The notes beneath the pieces are model-generated. The model did not search any database, was not told the origin of the DNA, and saw nothing but the letters and a program-made list of their open reading frames with translations. Shown here in pieces: positions 14,879 to 24,075 of a DNA stretch of 25,517 bases; the stretch's first letter is position 1; every line of letters starts with the position of its first letter. Both the position numbers and the translations under genes were made by a program. The DNA is taken from the NCBI GenBank assembly GCA_007120055.1, contig SKOL01000601.1:1-25517 (forward strand). Direction: 5' to 3'. This stretch comes from Anaerobacillus sp. Lineage in GTDB: Bacteria; Bacillota; Bacilli; Bacillales_H; Anaerobacillaceae.

Positions 14879-14913
14879 CTATTTGTTACTAAATATGGAA
14901 AATGTTTATAGTG

Positions 14914-14967
14914 ATTATATGAATATAATGTTTTAATTGTTTACAAAAACTAGTTTATCATTATAGA
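14914..14967 (+). promoter_or_regulatory. Possible promoter and palindrome upstream of the two-component genes
   Basis: TTTACA (14940-14945) and TATAGA (14962-14967) with a 16-base spacer form a fair sigma-A-type promoter, 27 bases before the kinase start codon. Just upstream is a perfect palindrome, ATTATAT-GA-ATATAAT (14914-14929), a possible operator. Confidence 0.35.
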
Positions 14968-14994
14968 AAAGTATTGAAGATAAGGGGGATCAGC

Positions 14995-16815
14995 ATGAAA
15001 AAGCGAGGGAAAGTACTCTGGTATTTAAACTTACCAGTTCGATTTAAACTTTTACTATGGTTTATTCCCCTAATGATTACAATTATTTTAATAACTGGGA
15101 TCTATTCCTACAATGTAGCAACGAAGCAAGTGTTAAATAATATTACTGATAACCAAGAAAATATAATCATGAAAACAATGGATCAGTTAAATTTTATAGC
15201 AGAAGATCTAACTAACTTCACGGATTACTTATTTATTTCAGGAAATGTTAAAAATGTATCCTCTACTGAAGATCCGTCAGGAGTAACAAGAAGAAATGTT
15301 TATGAGTCACTCTCAAAATTAATGCTAACCAAGCCATTACTAGATTCATTAATTGTATATAGTATTAGTGAAGAGGAATCTGAAGCGTTACCATTTGCTA
15401 TCAATCAAGAAGGTTTTACTACAGGTATGCCTTTTTACCTCTTTAAAAATACAACAATGTTTGAAGATGTAATGGACAATAATAATAGAGGCATCTTTCA
15501 TTTACTAGAAACGGATTATAACTTTTTTTTAGGAAACCATGACCAAAAGATTTTTTTTTCCAGAGTTATTAAAGATATTAATACCCTAAAGGATGATAGT
15601 ATTGTTGTTCTAGGAATTAAGGAATCATTAATTCGTAATAATTATATGACATTAAATGACCCATACAGTGAGTTATACATTATTGATAATAATGGTACGG
15701 TAGTAACCGGTAGCAATAGTCAATGGGTTGGAAAGAAATTTACTAAAATGACACCATTTCAAACTTTAGGTTATAGCCAGATTGAAAATGTTCCTGATAC
15801 TTTGAATACAGATGAATGGATTTTGTCTACAGGTTACTCCCCTATAACAAACTGGAACTTTGTAGTTACCCAGCCCAAAAAAGAAGTGCTTCAGGAAGTG
15901 AAGCGGATTGGATTAATGACTATTTTACTAATGGGAATTTGTATCCTCGTGATCGTTTCCTTTACTTGGGTGGCAGCATCTAAATTTACAAAGCCATTAG
16001 AAACTTTAAGCCAATCGATGACACGACTGGAAAAAGGTGATTTTACACAGAAAGTAAGTTTTAAAGGCTCAGATGAGATTGGGAATTTAGGGCATCGATA
16101 CGATGGTATGGTAAAGCGAATCAAAGGGTTAATTGATGATGTCTATTCCTTGAAATTAAAACAGCGAGAAGCTGAAATGAAAGCTCTTCAAGCACAAATC
16201 AACCCTCACTTTTTGTATAATACTTTAAATACCATCTGTTGGACGGCTCAACGTCAAGGGTCAGATAAAATTGCTGATATGACATATGCACTTTCACAAG
16301 TGTTTCGTATTAGCTTGAATGATGGGAAAGACTTTATTGAAATAGGACAAGAGATGGAATTAGTAAAAAACTATTTATACTTACAAGAAATTCGTTTTAA
16401 GCCTCGTCTAGAATATGAGGTAAGTGTAGATAAAGCTATAAAAAGTGTTTTAATACCCAATTTATTGATACAGCCGTTTGTTGAAAATGCGGTTATTCAT
16501 GGAATTGAACCTTCCGATGGAAGGGGATTTATTCATGTTGCTACAAGTTTGAAAGATGAATTTATAGTGGTTTCTATTACGGATAATGGTGCAGGGATGA
16601 ATGAGGAAAAATTACGAATGTTACAAAGTGGGCTTATGGAAAAACAAAATGGGTCACCAAATTCGCGCCTCGGGTACGCCATTACAAATATTAAGGAGCG
16701 ACTTCAATTAATATATAGAGATCAAGCGAAGTTGAATTTTCATAGTGTTGCAGACCAGGGAACACTCGTTGAAATCTATATACCTCTATATAAGAATGGG
16801 AGAAATTCAATATGA
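14995..16815 (+). CDS. Sensor histidine kinase (YesM/LytS-type, His_kinase family)
   Basis: The 606-residue membrane kinase has one transmembrane helix at about 19-39, a large extracytoplasmic sensor region (about 40-300, probably Cache-like) and a second helix at about 304-326. A HAMP linker (about 328-380) and a His_kinase domain with phospho-acceptor H405 in the QINPHFLYNTLN motif follow. The ATPase domain shows ENAVIHGIE and DNGAGMNEE. Kinases of this class with AraC-type partners often sense oligosaccharides or binding proteins and switch on ABC importers. The ATG at 14995 follows AAGGGGG by 6 bases; an in-frame TTG at 14974 lacks a site. Its last four bases overlap the regulator gene (ATGA), showing translational coupling. 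The downstream importer is the likely target. Confidence 0.88.
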   Translation: MKKRGKVLWYLNLPVRFKLLLWFIPLMITIILITGIYSYNVATKQVLNNITDNQENIIMKTMDQLNFIAEDLTNFTDYLFISGNVKNVSSTEDPSGVTRRNVYESLSKLMLTKPLLDSLIVYSISEEESEALPFAINQEGFTTGMPFYLFKNTTMFEDVMDNNNRGIFHLLETDYNFFLGNHDQKIFFSRVIKDINTLKDDSIVVLGIKESLIRNNYMTLNDPYSELYIIDNNGTVVTGSNSQWVGKKFTKMTPFQTLGYSQIENVPDTLNTDEWILSTGYSPITNWNFVVTQPKKEVLQEVKRIGLMTILLMGICILVIVSFTWVAASKFTKPLETLSQSMTRLEKGDFTQKVSFKGSDEIGNLGHRYDGMVKRIKGLIDDVYSLKLKQREAEMKALQAQINPHFLYNTLNTICWTAQRQGSDKIADMTYALSQVFRISLNDGKDFIEIGQEMELVKNYLYLQEIRFKPRLEYEVSVDKAIKSVLIPNLLIQPFVENAVIHGIEPSDGRGFIHVATSLKDEFIVVSITDNGAGMNEEKLRMLQSGLMEKQNGSPNSRLGYAITNIKERLQLIYRDQAKLNFHSVADQGTLVEIYIPLYKNGRNSI

Positions 16816-18416
16816 TTAAACTGCTGCTAATTGAGGATGAACAAATAATTAGAGAAGGAATAGAAGAGATGATCGATTGGGAGGCATATGGAGTTAGCTT
16901 AATCGGCTCTTTTGCTAACGGGTTAGAAGCTTATAACCGCTTTGATGATTATGATCCTGATATAGTATTAACAGACATTCGCATGCCCAAAATGAATGGT
17001 TTAGATTTAATTATGAAAGCAAAAGAAAATGGTTATGAGTTTGAAACAATACTTCTTTCAGGTTACGATGATTTTGAGTTTGCTAAAAAAGGATTACAAC
17101 TTGGAGCTATAGACTATCTATTAAAACCTTGTCGTCCTGAGGCTATTTTACAATCGGTTCTTCGAGCAAAAGAAAAAATAAATAAAAGTCAGGAAAAAAA
17201 ACAATCCATCAAAACATTGGAGCAATCATGGAGTAAGCACTTGCCTGTCATTAAGAGAAGAAAGCTATTGGAATGGATGTATGGTACAACCGTGCCAGGT
17301 GAAAACTTGGTAGCTCAAATTGGTGAATTAAAGATAGGCTTAATAAATAAGAAGACCCATGTTGCCATCATTCATATTGATAGGGAATCTGGAAATGAAG
17401 AATTTGAGAGTGAACTAGATCATTTACAAGAAGGCATAATAAAAATTGCTCAAAGGGTTTTAGCACCTGTTTATGATAACCATTTTGAAATCATGCCAGA
17501 TGGAAAAAATATTGTCTGGTGCGGTAATTGTAGCTTGCAGAATTATAATGAACTAAAAACAGCAATGGTAGACCTTCAGGGTCACGTTTTCCGACAGTTT
17601 AATCACCTTATTAGCATTGGTGTTGGACCTACTTACAATACTTTAGACAGTCTTCACCAGTCATACAAGGAGGCTTCCATCGTCATTGAAAAACTTTTTT
17701 TTCAAGGTAAGGGGAAGGTGCTTTTTTACTCAGAATTACAAGGGAAGGCACAAACTATTGACAGTTCTGAAATTGAAGTGAAGCTGACAAATATAGAAAA
17801 TATCATTTTTCAGTGCTTAGAGGATGATGAATACGCTAAAGCCTCTGAAGAATTGGAGAACTGGTTGAGTCTTTTAAGGGGCGATGCCTATTTTACGAAA
17901 CAAAAAATTGTAATAAATACTACTTCATTTATGGCTAACCTTCAGAAGTTATCTTATGAAAAGGACATTGCTTCCTCAGAATGGGAAGAAAATATGAAGA
18001 ATAATATGTCGATTTTATCCGATTTAGAATCGTTTACCAGTATAAGCGATATGATGAGGGAGAGTTTGGAAGAATTTATAAAACTCATCAATACCCAATC
18101 AAATTTACACAAGACAGTAAGGGCAGCAACCCGAATCATTCAAGCGAAATATAATACAAATCTTACACTGGAGAACCTTGCTAAAGAAGTTTTCGTGTCT
18201 CCAACGTATTTAAGTTCCTTATTTAAGCAAGAGCTAGGGGTTAATTATCTAGATTATTTACATCAGTATCGTATAAAAAAAGCAAAGCGTTTACTAAAGC
18301 AAAACTTTAAAATATATGCCATTGCAAAATCAGTAGGGTATCAAGATGAACGACACTTTAGTAATACTTTTAAAAAGTGGGTAGGAAAGACACCTTCCCA
18401 ATATCAGAAGAAATAA
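16812..18416 (+). CDS. Response regulator with AraC-type DNA-binding domain (YesN-type)
   Basis: The 534-residue protein starts with a receiver domain (1-120): E8/D9 acidic pocket, phospho-acceptor D55 in VLTDIRMPKMNG, and K105 in the LLKPCRPE motif. A long middle region (about 130-420) resembles the YesN-type spacer but carries no motif I can name. The C-terminus has two AraC/XylS helix-turn-helix units (about 435-534), with LAKEVFVSPTYLSSLFKQELG and IAKSVGYQDERHFSNTFKKW. It is translated from an ATG overlapping the kinase stop. With that kinase it probably activates the ABC importer operon 220 bases downstream. Confidence 0.9.
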   Translation: MIKLLLIEDEQIIREGIEEMIDWEAYGVSLIGSFANGLEAYNRFDDYDPDIVLTDIRMPKMNGLDLIMKAKENGYEFETILLSGYDDFEFAKKGLQLGAIDYLLKPCRPEAILQSVLRAKEKINKSQEKKQSIKTLEQSWSKHLPVIKRRKLLEWMYGTTVPGENLVAQIGELKIGLINKKTHVAIIHIDRESGNEEFESELDHLQEGIIKIAQRVLAPVYDNHFEIMPDGKNIVWCGNCSLQNYNELKTAMVDLQGHVFRQFNHLISIGVGPTYNTLDSLHQSYKEASIVIEKLFFQGKGKVLFYSELQGKAQTIDSSEIEVKLTNIENIIFQCLEDDEYAKASEELENWLSLLRGDAYFTKQKIVINTTSFMANLQKLSYEKDIASSEWEENMKNNMSILSDLESFTSISDMMRESLEEFIKLINTQSNLHKTVRAATRIIQAKYNTNLTLENLAKEVFVSPTYLSSLFKQELGVNYLDYLHQYRIKKAKRLLKQNFKIYAIAKSVGYQDERHFSNTFKKWVGKTPSQYQKK

Positions 18417-18435
18417 TCATATCCTTTTGCTTAAC

Positions 18436-18461
18436 AGTCCTTCTCACAAGAGGACTTTTTT
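18436..18461 (+). terminator. Intrinsic terminator of the two-component operon
   Basis: AGTCCT (18436-18441) pairs with AGGACT (18451-18456) and is followed by TTTTT. It starts 19 bases after the response-regulator stop. Confidence 0.75.
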
Positions 18462-18532
18462 ATTTTACATCAAGCTATTTCATTCGATAAAAATAGTTTT
18501 CTGACTTTATTAAATAGTGTTTATCTTAAAAA

Positions 18533-18546
18533 TGTAAACGTTATCT
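18533..18546. promoter_or_regulatory. cre box (CcpA site) upstream of the ABC importer
   Basis: TGTAAACGTTATCT matches 13 of 14 consensus positions, the best cre candidate in the window. It lies about 90 bases before the first permease start, in a very AT-rich leader. No clear -35/-10 pair was identified. Confidence 0.65.
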
Positions 18547-18635
18547 TAAATATACTACATTATTATTTAAAGAATATACCTGTATATTTATCAATATAAC
18601 AACTAGATAATGTTTTAGTTAAAGGAGGGACAAAA

Positions 18636-19520
18636 ATGAACGGCGTTCTAAGTGATAAAAGAGCAATATTTATACTAGTTGCACCTGGTTTGCTCCTTTT
18701 CTTCTTTATGATCGGGATACCTGTTATCATGAGTGGTTATTACGGTATAACCGATTGGAAGGGGATAGGTGGTTATCAATATGTTGGATTGGAGAACTTT
18801 AAACAAATCCTATTTAATGATCCTACTTTCTGGCGATCATTATGGAATGCAATCTTATTAGCTGGTGCGACAGTATTAATACAACACCCAATTGCAATCT
18901 TCCTTTCTATACTACTGACACACTGCGGAAGGTTTGAAAAATTATTCCAAGCCCTTTTATTTATACCAGCAGTAATATCTGTAGTAGTAACTGCAAAATT
19001 ATGGGCGAATATTTTTCACCCGAACTTCGGGCTATTAAACAAAGTTTTAGAGTCTGTTGGATTATCGTTTTTAGCAAGAGACTGGTTAGGGGATCCTAAT
19101 CTTGCCATTTGGGCGATCATTCTTGTAGTTATGTGGCAAGGATTTGGGTATGCGCTACTTCTTTATTACGCAGGTTTGCAAGCGATACCAAGTTCACTTT
19201 ATGAAGCAGCGAAGTTAGATGGAGCTAATTACTTCCAGTTATATACGAGAGTAGTTATCCCTTTGCTATCACCAGTAATGCGAATTGCTATCATTATTGC
19301 GGTAACTGCCAGTTTAAAACAAATGGAGATTATATTTCTAATGACAAATGGTGGCCCAGGAGGTAGTACAGAGTTTTTAGGAAATTATCTTTATAACACA
19401 GCATTTTCTTCAGGGCTTTATGGCTATGGTAATGCTATTTCGGTACTGTTTGTAATCTTTTGTTTAATTATTACTGTTATTTTAAATAAGTCACTTAAAA
19501 GAGATGTTGGTCAATATTAA
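18636..19520 (+). CDS. Carbohydrate ABC transporter permease (MalF/UgpA type)
   Basis: The 294-residue integral membrane protein has about six transmembrane segments. The EAA loop for ATPase contact is at about 189-213 (YEAAKLDGANYFQLYTRVV). The first helix follows a short cytoplasmic N-terminus. It is the first gene of a three-gene CUT1-type importer, with AAAGGAGG 8 bases before the ATG. No ATP-binding subunit is encoded here, so the pump probably uses a shared MsmX-type ATPase from elsewhere in the genome, as is common for Bacillus CUT1 systems. Substrate is inferred from neighbours as beta-glucan oligosaccharides. Confidence 0.9.
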   Translation: MNGVLSDKRAIFILVAPGLLLFFFMIGIPVIMSGYYGITDWKGIGGYQYVGLENFKQILFNDPTFWRSLWNAILLAGATVLIQHPIAIFLSILLTHCGRFEKLFQALLFIPAVISVVVTAKLWANIFHPNFGLLNKVLESVGLSFLARDWLGDPNLAIWAIILVVMWQGFGYALLLYYAGLQAIPSSLYEAAKLDGANYFQLYTRVVIPLLSPVMRIAIIIAVTASLKQMEIIFLMTNGGPGGSTEFLGNYLYNTAFSSGLYGYGNAISVLFVIFCLIITVILNKSLKRDVGQY

Positions 19521-19560
19521 TAGTAGAAATCAAAATGACTAGCAGAGGGGGTAAGAGAAT

Positions 19561-20457
19561 ATGAAAACGGAAGAGAATACACCGCAGCCTATTAAAGTTA
19601 ATCCAAACGTAGGGATGAACCGTAAAAAGAAAAAAATTTCTATTAAGAAAACGATCCTTTACTCGTTCATGTCCTTTGTTGCTTTATTGCAAATATTCCC
19701 GTTAATTTGGTTGGTCAATTTCTCGTTTTTACGAAGTGGTGAGTTTTTCGGCGATTCGTTCTTAAAGTGGCCGGATGAGTTTCAATGGATTAACTATATA
19801 AATGCTTTCACTCAAGGGAATGTTCCAAGATATCTAATGAATAGTTTGTTTGTCACATTGGTTTCTGTGGCACTTGCGGCAATCATATCAGTCTTGATGG
19901 CTTATGCTTTTACAAGGATGAAATGGAAATTGAATAAAGTAGTTATGAATATTATTTTGCTCGGTATGATTATCCCTATTCATGCCACATTACTACCGAA
20001 CTTTATTTTATTCAATCATTTTAATTTGTTAGATAGCCCATTATCTTTAATCTTGCCTTATACTGCATTTTCGTTGCCAATCAGTATGTTTATCATGTCT
20101 GGTTTTATGGAAACCCTTCCAAAGGAATTAGAGGAATCGGCCGTTATGGACGGAGCAGGATTATTCAGTATTATATTTAGAGTTATTTTTCCACTCACTA
20201 CACCTGCGATAGCAACGATTAGTGTATTAAACTTCATCAACTGGTGGAACGAGTTTATTATGGCCAACACCTTCTTAGTATCGGAAGAGAAGAAGACACT
20301 GCCATTTTCCATAATGAAATTTGCTGGAGAATATTCATCTAATTACGGTGCTCAATTTGCTGTTATGACTATTATCGTAATTCCTTCAATTATTATTTAT
20401 GTTCTATTTAGTAAATATATAACAAAAGGAATCACAGCAGGGGCTGTAAAAGGATAA
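19561..20457 (+). CDS. Carbohydrate ABC transporter permease (MalG/UgpE type)
   Basis: The 298-residue second permease has a basic 30-residue cytoplasmic N-terminus (NRKKKKISIKK), about six membrane helices and an EAA loop at about 191-211 (EESAVMDGAGLFSIIFRV). The C-terminus GITAGAVKG is the standard ending of MalG-type permeases. It lies 40 bases after the first permease with a GAGGGGG-type site 7-8 bases before its ATG. It pairs with that protein to form the channel. Confidence 0.9.
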   Translation: MKTEENTPQPIKVNPNVGMNRKKKKISIKKTILYSFMSFVALLQIFPLIWLVNFSFLRSGEFFGDSFLKWPDEFQWINYINAFTQGNVPRYLMNSLFVTLVSVALAAIISVLMAYAFTRMKWKLNKVVMNIILLGMIIPIHATLLPNFILFNHFNLLDSPLSLILPYTAFSLPISMFIMSGFMETLPKELEESAVMDGAGLFSIIFRVIFPLTTPAIATISVLNFINWWNEFIMANTFLVSEEKKTLPFSIMKFAGEYSSNYGAQFAVMTIIVIPSIIIYVLFSKYITKGITAGAVKG

Positions 20458-20489
20458 AGCATTCGACTTTCTCCATTAGATTTTAAATA

Positions 20490-20504
20490 AGGAGGGATGC
20501 TCCT
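20490..20504 (+). other. Small hairpin between permease and binding-protein genes
   Basis: AGGAG (20490-20494) and CTCCT (20500-20504) flank a 5-base loop in the 108-base gap before the binding-protein gene. Hairpins in such gaps can stabilise the downstream message and raise binding-protein levels relative to permeases. This one is short and may be chance. Confidence 0.25.
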
Positions 20505-20565
20505 CTAAAAAAGGATGTATGCTTTGGTTCTGAAATCTAACTAAACTAAAAAAGGGGACTTAAAT

Positions 20566-21900
20566 ATGAAAAAGCTATTATTTCTCAGTATACCTATTAT
20601 ATTTACAATGTTGTTAATGGCGTGTAACTCAGGTGGATCATCGGCATCTGAATCCAACTCTGGAGATAAGGGTGATGGACCAGAAGAAATTACACTTAGA
20701 TTCATGACAAACTTACCTGATCGTTCCACAGGTCGAGGTAAGGTAGAGCAGGATATTTTAGATGCATTTATGGAAGAAAACCCGAATATCACTGTTCGAG
20801 TGGAAGCTTTACAAGATGAGCCGTATAAAGATCAAATTATGATCTACGCATCTACAGATAATTTACCAGATGTATTGAATACTTGGGGACAACCTTCATT
20901 TATTGATCCTCTCATAAACAATGATTTATTGTTAGCGTTAAATGAAGAAGACTATGAAGATTATGGCTTTGCACCTGGTTCAACAGATGGTTGGATAGAA
21001 GATGGTAAACTATTCGGGTTACCGAAATACACGGATATGTTTGTATTGTATTATAACAATCGGTTATTTGAAGAAAATAATATTGCTGTTCCGACAACTC
21101 AGAGTGATTTATTAGAAGCTGTAAAAGCGTTTAGAGAATTGCGAATTAATCCGGTTTCTATAAACGGAATGGATGGTTGGTCGTTGCCGATTTGGTTTGA
21201 ATATGTTGTGCAACGTGAAACAGGCGATTTTGGCACAATGAATGATGCTCTGGCACGAAATACATCTTTTGATTCACCTGAGTTTTTAAAGGCTGCTGAG
21301 AGAATGAAAGAATTAGTAGAAGCAGGAATGTTCCAAGACGGGTTTCTAACAGCTGATTATGGTACAGCACGTAATCTATTTGGTCAAGAACAAGCGGCGA
21401 TGTACCTAATGGGTTCTTGGGAAATGGGGTTAGCAACGGATGAAAACTTCCCTGAGAGTTTTCGTGAAAACTTAGGTGTTATTCCTTACCCTGCATCTGA
21501 TAATGGATTGGCATCTCATAATGACTTTGCGGCTTGGTCTGGGTCAGGATTTTCCGTTTCTGCAAATACGGAGCATCCAGAAGAAGCAGTAAAGCTGTTG
21601 AACTTCCTCTTTAAGCCAGAAAACTGGGCAAAAACGATCTGGCAGTCTGGTAATGGAGTGCCATCACAGCAATTTGATGAGTTCTTTACTGGTGAAGAAA
21701 CAGATTTTCAATTAAAGTTTACAGACTTATTTAATCAAATTGAATCAGCGAGTGGTACTCCAGTTTTAGATAATTCTACAGCTGAATTTAAAGAGAGAAT
21801 TATGAACATTCATCAAAGCTTGTTATCTGGTCAAATTACTCCTGAAGATTTTGTAAAACAAATAGATGAGGCTGCTGAAAGAGCTTCTGATAGTCAATAA
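20566..21900 (+). CDS. Extracellular sugar-binding lipoprotein of the ABC importer
   Basis: The 444-residue protein has a lipoprotein signal peptide with lipobox LMAC and acylated C20, followed by a Ser/Gly/Asp-rich tether. The body fits a CUT1 family 1 solute-binding protein, with features such as NLPDVLNTWGQPSFID, LPKYTDMFVLYYNNRLF and AAMYLMGSWEM. It captures oligosaccharides at the membrane surface and passes them to the two permeases upstream. A GGGG-type site precedes the ATG. A strong terminator follows, so it closes the importer operon. Ligand is inferred as beta-glucan oligosaccharides from the surrounding enzymes. Confidence 0.9.
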   Translation: MKKLLFLSIPIIFTMLLMACNSGGSSASESNSGDKGDGPEEITLRFMTNLPDRSTGRGKVEQDILDAFMEENPNITVRVEALQDEPYKDQIMIYASTDNLPDVLNTWGQPSFIDPLINNDLLLALNEEDYEDYGFAPGSTDGWIEDGKLFGLPKYTDMFVLYYNNRLFEENNIAVPTTQSDLLEAVKAFRELRINPVSINGMDGWSLPIWFEYVVQRETGDFGTMNDALARNTSFDSPEFLKAAERMKELVEAGMFQDGFLTADYGTARNLFGQEQAAMYLMGSWEMGLATDENFPESFRENLGVIPYPASDNGLASHNDFAAWSGSGFSVSANTEHPEEAVKLLNFLFKPENWAKTIWQSGNGVPSQQFDEFFTGEETDFQLKFTDLFNQIESASGTPVLDNSTAEFKERIMNIHQSLLSGQITPEDFVKQIDEAAERASDSQ

Positions 21901-21950
21901 GTATTTAACATAACGATTTATAAATCAATTCTTACGATTTGATTAAGAGA

Positions 21951-22005
21951 GAAAAGCTGAATGGCAGTGTGCTACCGTGTATACTTCATTCAGTTTTCTT
22001 TTTTA
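21951..22005 (+). terminator. Intrinsic terminator of the ABC importer operon
   Basis: GAAAAGCTGAATG (21951-21963) pairs with CATTCAGTTTTC (21987-21998), one bulged G, and is followed by TTTTTT. It separates the importer from the dehydrogenase operon. The rest of the 228-base gap (to 22128) shows nothing else convincing. Confidence 0.8.
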
Positions 22006-22128
22006 TGTTGAAAATATGTGTGGTCCTGTATGTTTTTTATTTGGAAAGAGATATAGAGTTATTAAATAATCGTGTTCATTTTTATGTTCACACAGTTAAA
22101 AAAAGTGGTATAGAGGGGTTGGTTTTAA

Positions 22129-23067
22129 TTGGAAAAGTTTAAAGTTGTCGTTACAGATTTTGAGTACGAGAGTTTGGAAATAGAGAGAAAGGTTATCGAA
22201 GAAGCAGGTGGTGAACTAATCCCTTGTCAATGCAAGACAGAAGAAGAAATTATTGAAGCTTGCAAAGATGCTGATGGTATTTTAAATCAATATGCTTCTA
22301 TCAGTCGAAGAGTCATTGAGAATTTACAAAAATGTAAGGTGATTTCTAGGTATGGAGTTGGAGTTAACACTATTGACGTTAATGCAGCAAAACAAAGGTC
22401 TATTGAAGTAAGAAACGTACCTGATTACTGTATAGATGAGGTTTCGGACCATGCATTTGCATTGCTATTAAGCCTTGCTAGAAAGGTTGTATTACTTAAT
22501 GAAACGGTAAAAGGGGGAACTTGGGATTATAAAATGAGTGTCCCAATCTATAGGCTAAAAGGTCGAAAACTTGGCTTAGTAGGTTTTGGCCAAATTTCTC
22601 AATCTCTTGCAAAAAAAGCGCAAGCGTTTGGTATAGGAGTTATCGCATATGATCCTTACGTGTCAGCAGAGGTTGCCGAACGCTTAAACGTAGAATTGGT
22701 AGACTTGGATACATTGTGCCGTAATTCAGACTTTATTTCTATTCATGCACCACTAACAAGTGCCACAGAAGGATTAATTAGTGAATCCCAATTTGATAAA
22801 ATGCAAGACCATGCTTTTATAATCAATACATCACGCGGTGGCGTAATCGATGAGCCCGCTTTAATACGTGCCTTACAAAAAGGAAAACTGGCTGGTGCTG
22901 GACTTGATGTAGTTGAAACGGAGCCCATTTTAGCCAATAATCCACTGCTAAAAATGAACAATGTTATTTTGAATCCACATGTAGCTTGGTATTCTGAAGA
23001 GTCAGAAGCAGAATTAAAACGGAAAACTGCGCTAAATGCTGTGGAGGTTATTAAAGACAGAGACTAG
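22129..23067 (+). CDS. D-isomer-specific 2-hydroxyacid dehydrogenase (CtBP/phosphoglycerate-dehydrogenase-like)
   Basis: The 312-residue protein has the two-domain 2-hydroxyacid dehydrogenase layout. The catalytic domain is split around a Rossmann domain (about 100-285), whose loop GFGQIS (152-157) shows serine where the last glycycle of G-X-G-X2-G is usual. The catalytic triad is R236 (NTSRGG), E265 (ETEP) and H284 (NPHVAW). Such enzymes interconvert 2-keto and 2-hydroxy acids with NAD(P)H. Translation starts at TTG 22129, about 10 bases after GAGGGG. Being first in an operon with a KDG-kinase-like and a KDPG-aldolase gene suggests a sugar-acid substrate, for example a 2-keto-aldonate. The serine-biosynthesis enzyme is less likely because the ACT domain is absent. 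Confidence 0.85.
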   Translation: MEKFKVVVTDFEYESLEIERKVIEEAGGELIPCQCKTEEEIIEACKDADGILNQYASISRRVIENLQKCKVISRYGVGVNTIDVNAAKQRSIEVRNVPDYCIDEVSDHAFALLLSLARKVVLLNETVKGGTWDYKMSVPIYRLKGRKLGLVGFGQISQSLAKKAQAFGIGVIAYDPYVSAEVAERLNVELVDLDTLCRNSDFISIHAPLTSATEGLISESQFDKMQDHAFIINTSRGGVIDEPALIRALQKGKLAGAGLDVVETEPILANNPLLKMNNVILNPHVAWYSEESEAELKRKTALNAVEVIKDRD

Positions 23068-23097
23068 TGCTATACCTATTTTAGGAGGGAAAGACTT

Positions 23098-24048
23098 ATG
23101 GATGTTGTAACATTTGGTGAGACGATGGCCTTGTTTACACCAGAAAGTAACGGCTTAATAAAATATTCGTCATTGTACAGTCGTAAGTTTGGTGGTGCAG
23201 AATCCAACGTAGCGATTGGTTTAGCTCGATTAGGACATAAGACAGGATGGATTAGTAAAGTTGGAAATGATGAACTTGGTAAAGGAATGCTAGCTTTTAT
23301 AAGAGGAGAAGGTGTAGATGTTAGTCAAGTAAAAGTCGTAGACTATGCACCGACTGGTATTTACCTAAAAGAAGTCCGAAATCAGAGTGATGTTCGTGTA
23401 CAGTATTATCGCCACGGTTCAGCAGCTAGCAAGCTCACTAGTACTGATATCTCAGATGATTATCTTAAAAAATCTATGTATTTACACATTACTGGGATAA
23501 CACCAGCCCTAAGCGAATCATGTTATGAAACTGTACTGAGTACAATCGACAAAGCGCATGATAAGGGGATCAAAGTAATTTTTGATCCAAATTTACGAAA
23601 GAAACTTTGGTCGGAAGAAAAGGCGAGGAAAGTTTTGCTGGAGATCGCTTCAAAAGCAGATATAGTTCTACCTGGAGTCTCAGAAGGGGAATTTTTATTT
23701 GGAGAAAGTGCCATTGAGCTTCTTGGTGAAAGGTTTCTATCACTAGGTACAAAAATGGTGATTATTAAAGATGGTGCAGAAGGTTCCTATTTTTTTAATA
23801 GAGATCAGAAAGGATTTGTGCCAGCATTTAAAGTTCAACAAGTAGTCGACCCAGTAGGTGCAGGTGATGGATTTGCAGCTGGATTTATTTCAGGACTTAT
23901 TGATGAGTTGCCGTTAACAAAAGCTTTAGAACGGGGAAATGCTGTAGGAGCAATGGTAACGATGGTAAACGGGGATGTAGAAGGTTTACCAGACCGAGAT
24001 GAACTAAATCAATTTTTAAAACAAGAGAACGATGATGTGAAACGATAA
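23098..24048 (+). CDS. kdgK: PfkB-family sugar kinase, probable 2-keto-3-deoxygluconate kinase
   Basis: The 316-residue protein begins VVTFGETMALFTP and shows the substrate-binding FGGAESNVAIGLARLG, typical of KDG kinases. The C-terminal PfkB signature DPVGAGDGFAAGF (251-263) holds the catalytic base D257. The DPNLRKKLW segment (about 163-171) also matches the KdgK group. It would phosphorylate 2-keto-3-deoxygluconate at O6 to KDPG, the substrate of the aldolase encoded 27 bases downstream. An AGGAGGG site precedes the ATG. 2-Ketogluconate kinase is an alternative, given the dehydrogenase upstream. Confidence 0.85.
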   Translation: MDVVTFGETMALFTPESNGLIKYSSLYSRKFGGAESNVAIGLARLGHKTGWISKVGNDELGKGMLAFIRGEGVDVSQVKVVDYAPTGIYLKEVRNQSDVRVQYYRHGSAASKLTSTDISDDYLKKSMYLHITGITPALSESCYETVLSTIDKAHDKGIKVIFDPNLRKKLWSEEKARKVLLEIASKADIVLPGVSEGEFLFGESAIELLGERFLSLGTKMVIIKDGAEGSYFFNRDQKGFVPAFKVQQVVDPVGAGDGFAAGFISGLIDELPLTKALERGNAVGAMVTMVNGDVEGLPDRDELNQFLKQENDDVKR

Positions 24049-24075
24049 TTTTGTAATTTAAGGAGAAGAAAATAC

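Noticed and set aside
14974..14994. Upstream TTG start for the histidine kinase
   Set aside because: No site before it, and the AAGGGGG site lies inside the extension, well placed for the ATG at 14995.
20497..20545. Tiny reading frames with good ribosome sites before the binding-protein gene (for example ATG at 20497, three codons)
   Set aside because: Too short to judge; more likely chance pairing of a GGAGGG run with an ATG.
21939..22142. 67-codon open frame after the binding-protein gene
   Set aside because: It runs through a strong terminator hairpin and its T-run, starts at TTG without a ribosome site and overlaps the dehydrogenase start; the hydrophobic stretch comes from the T-rich terminator.
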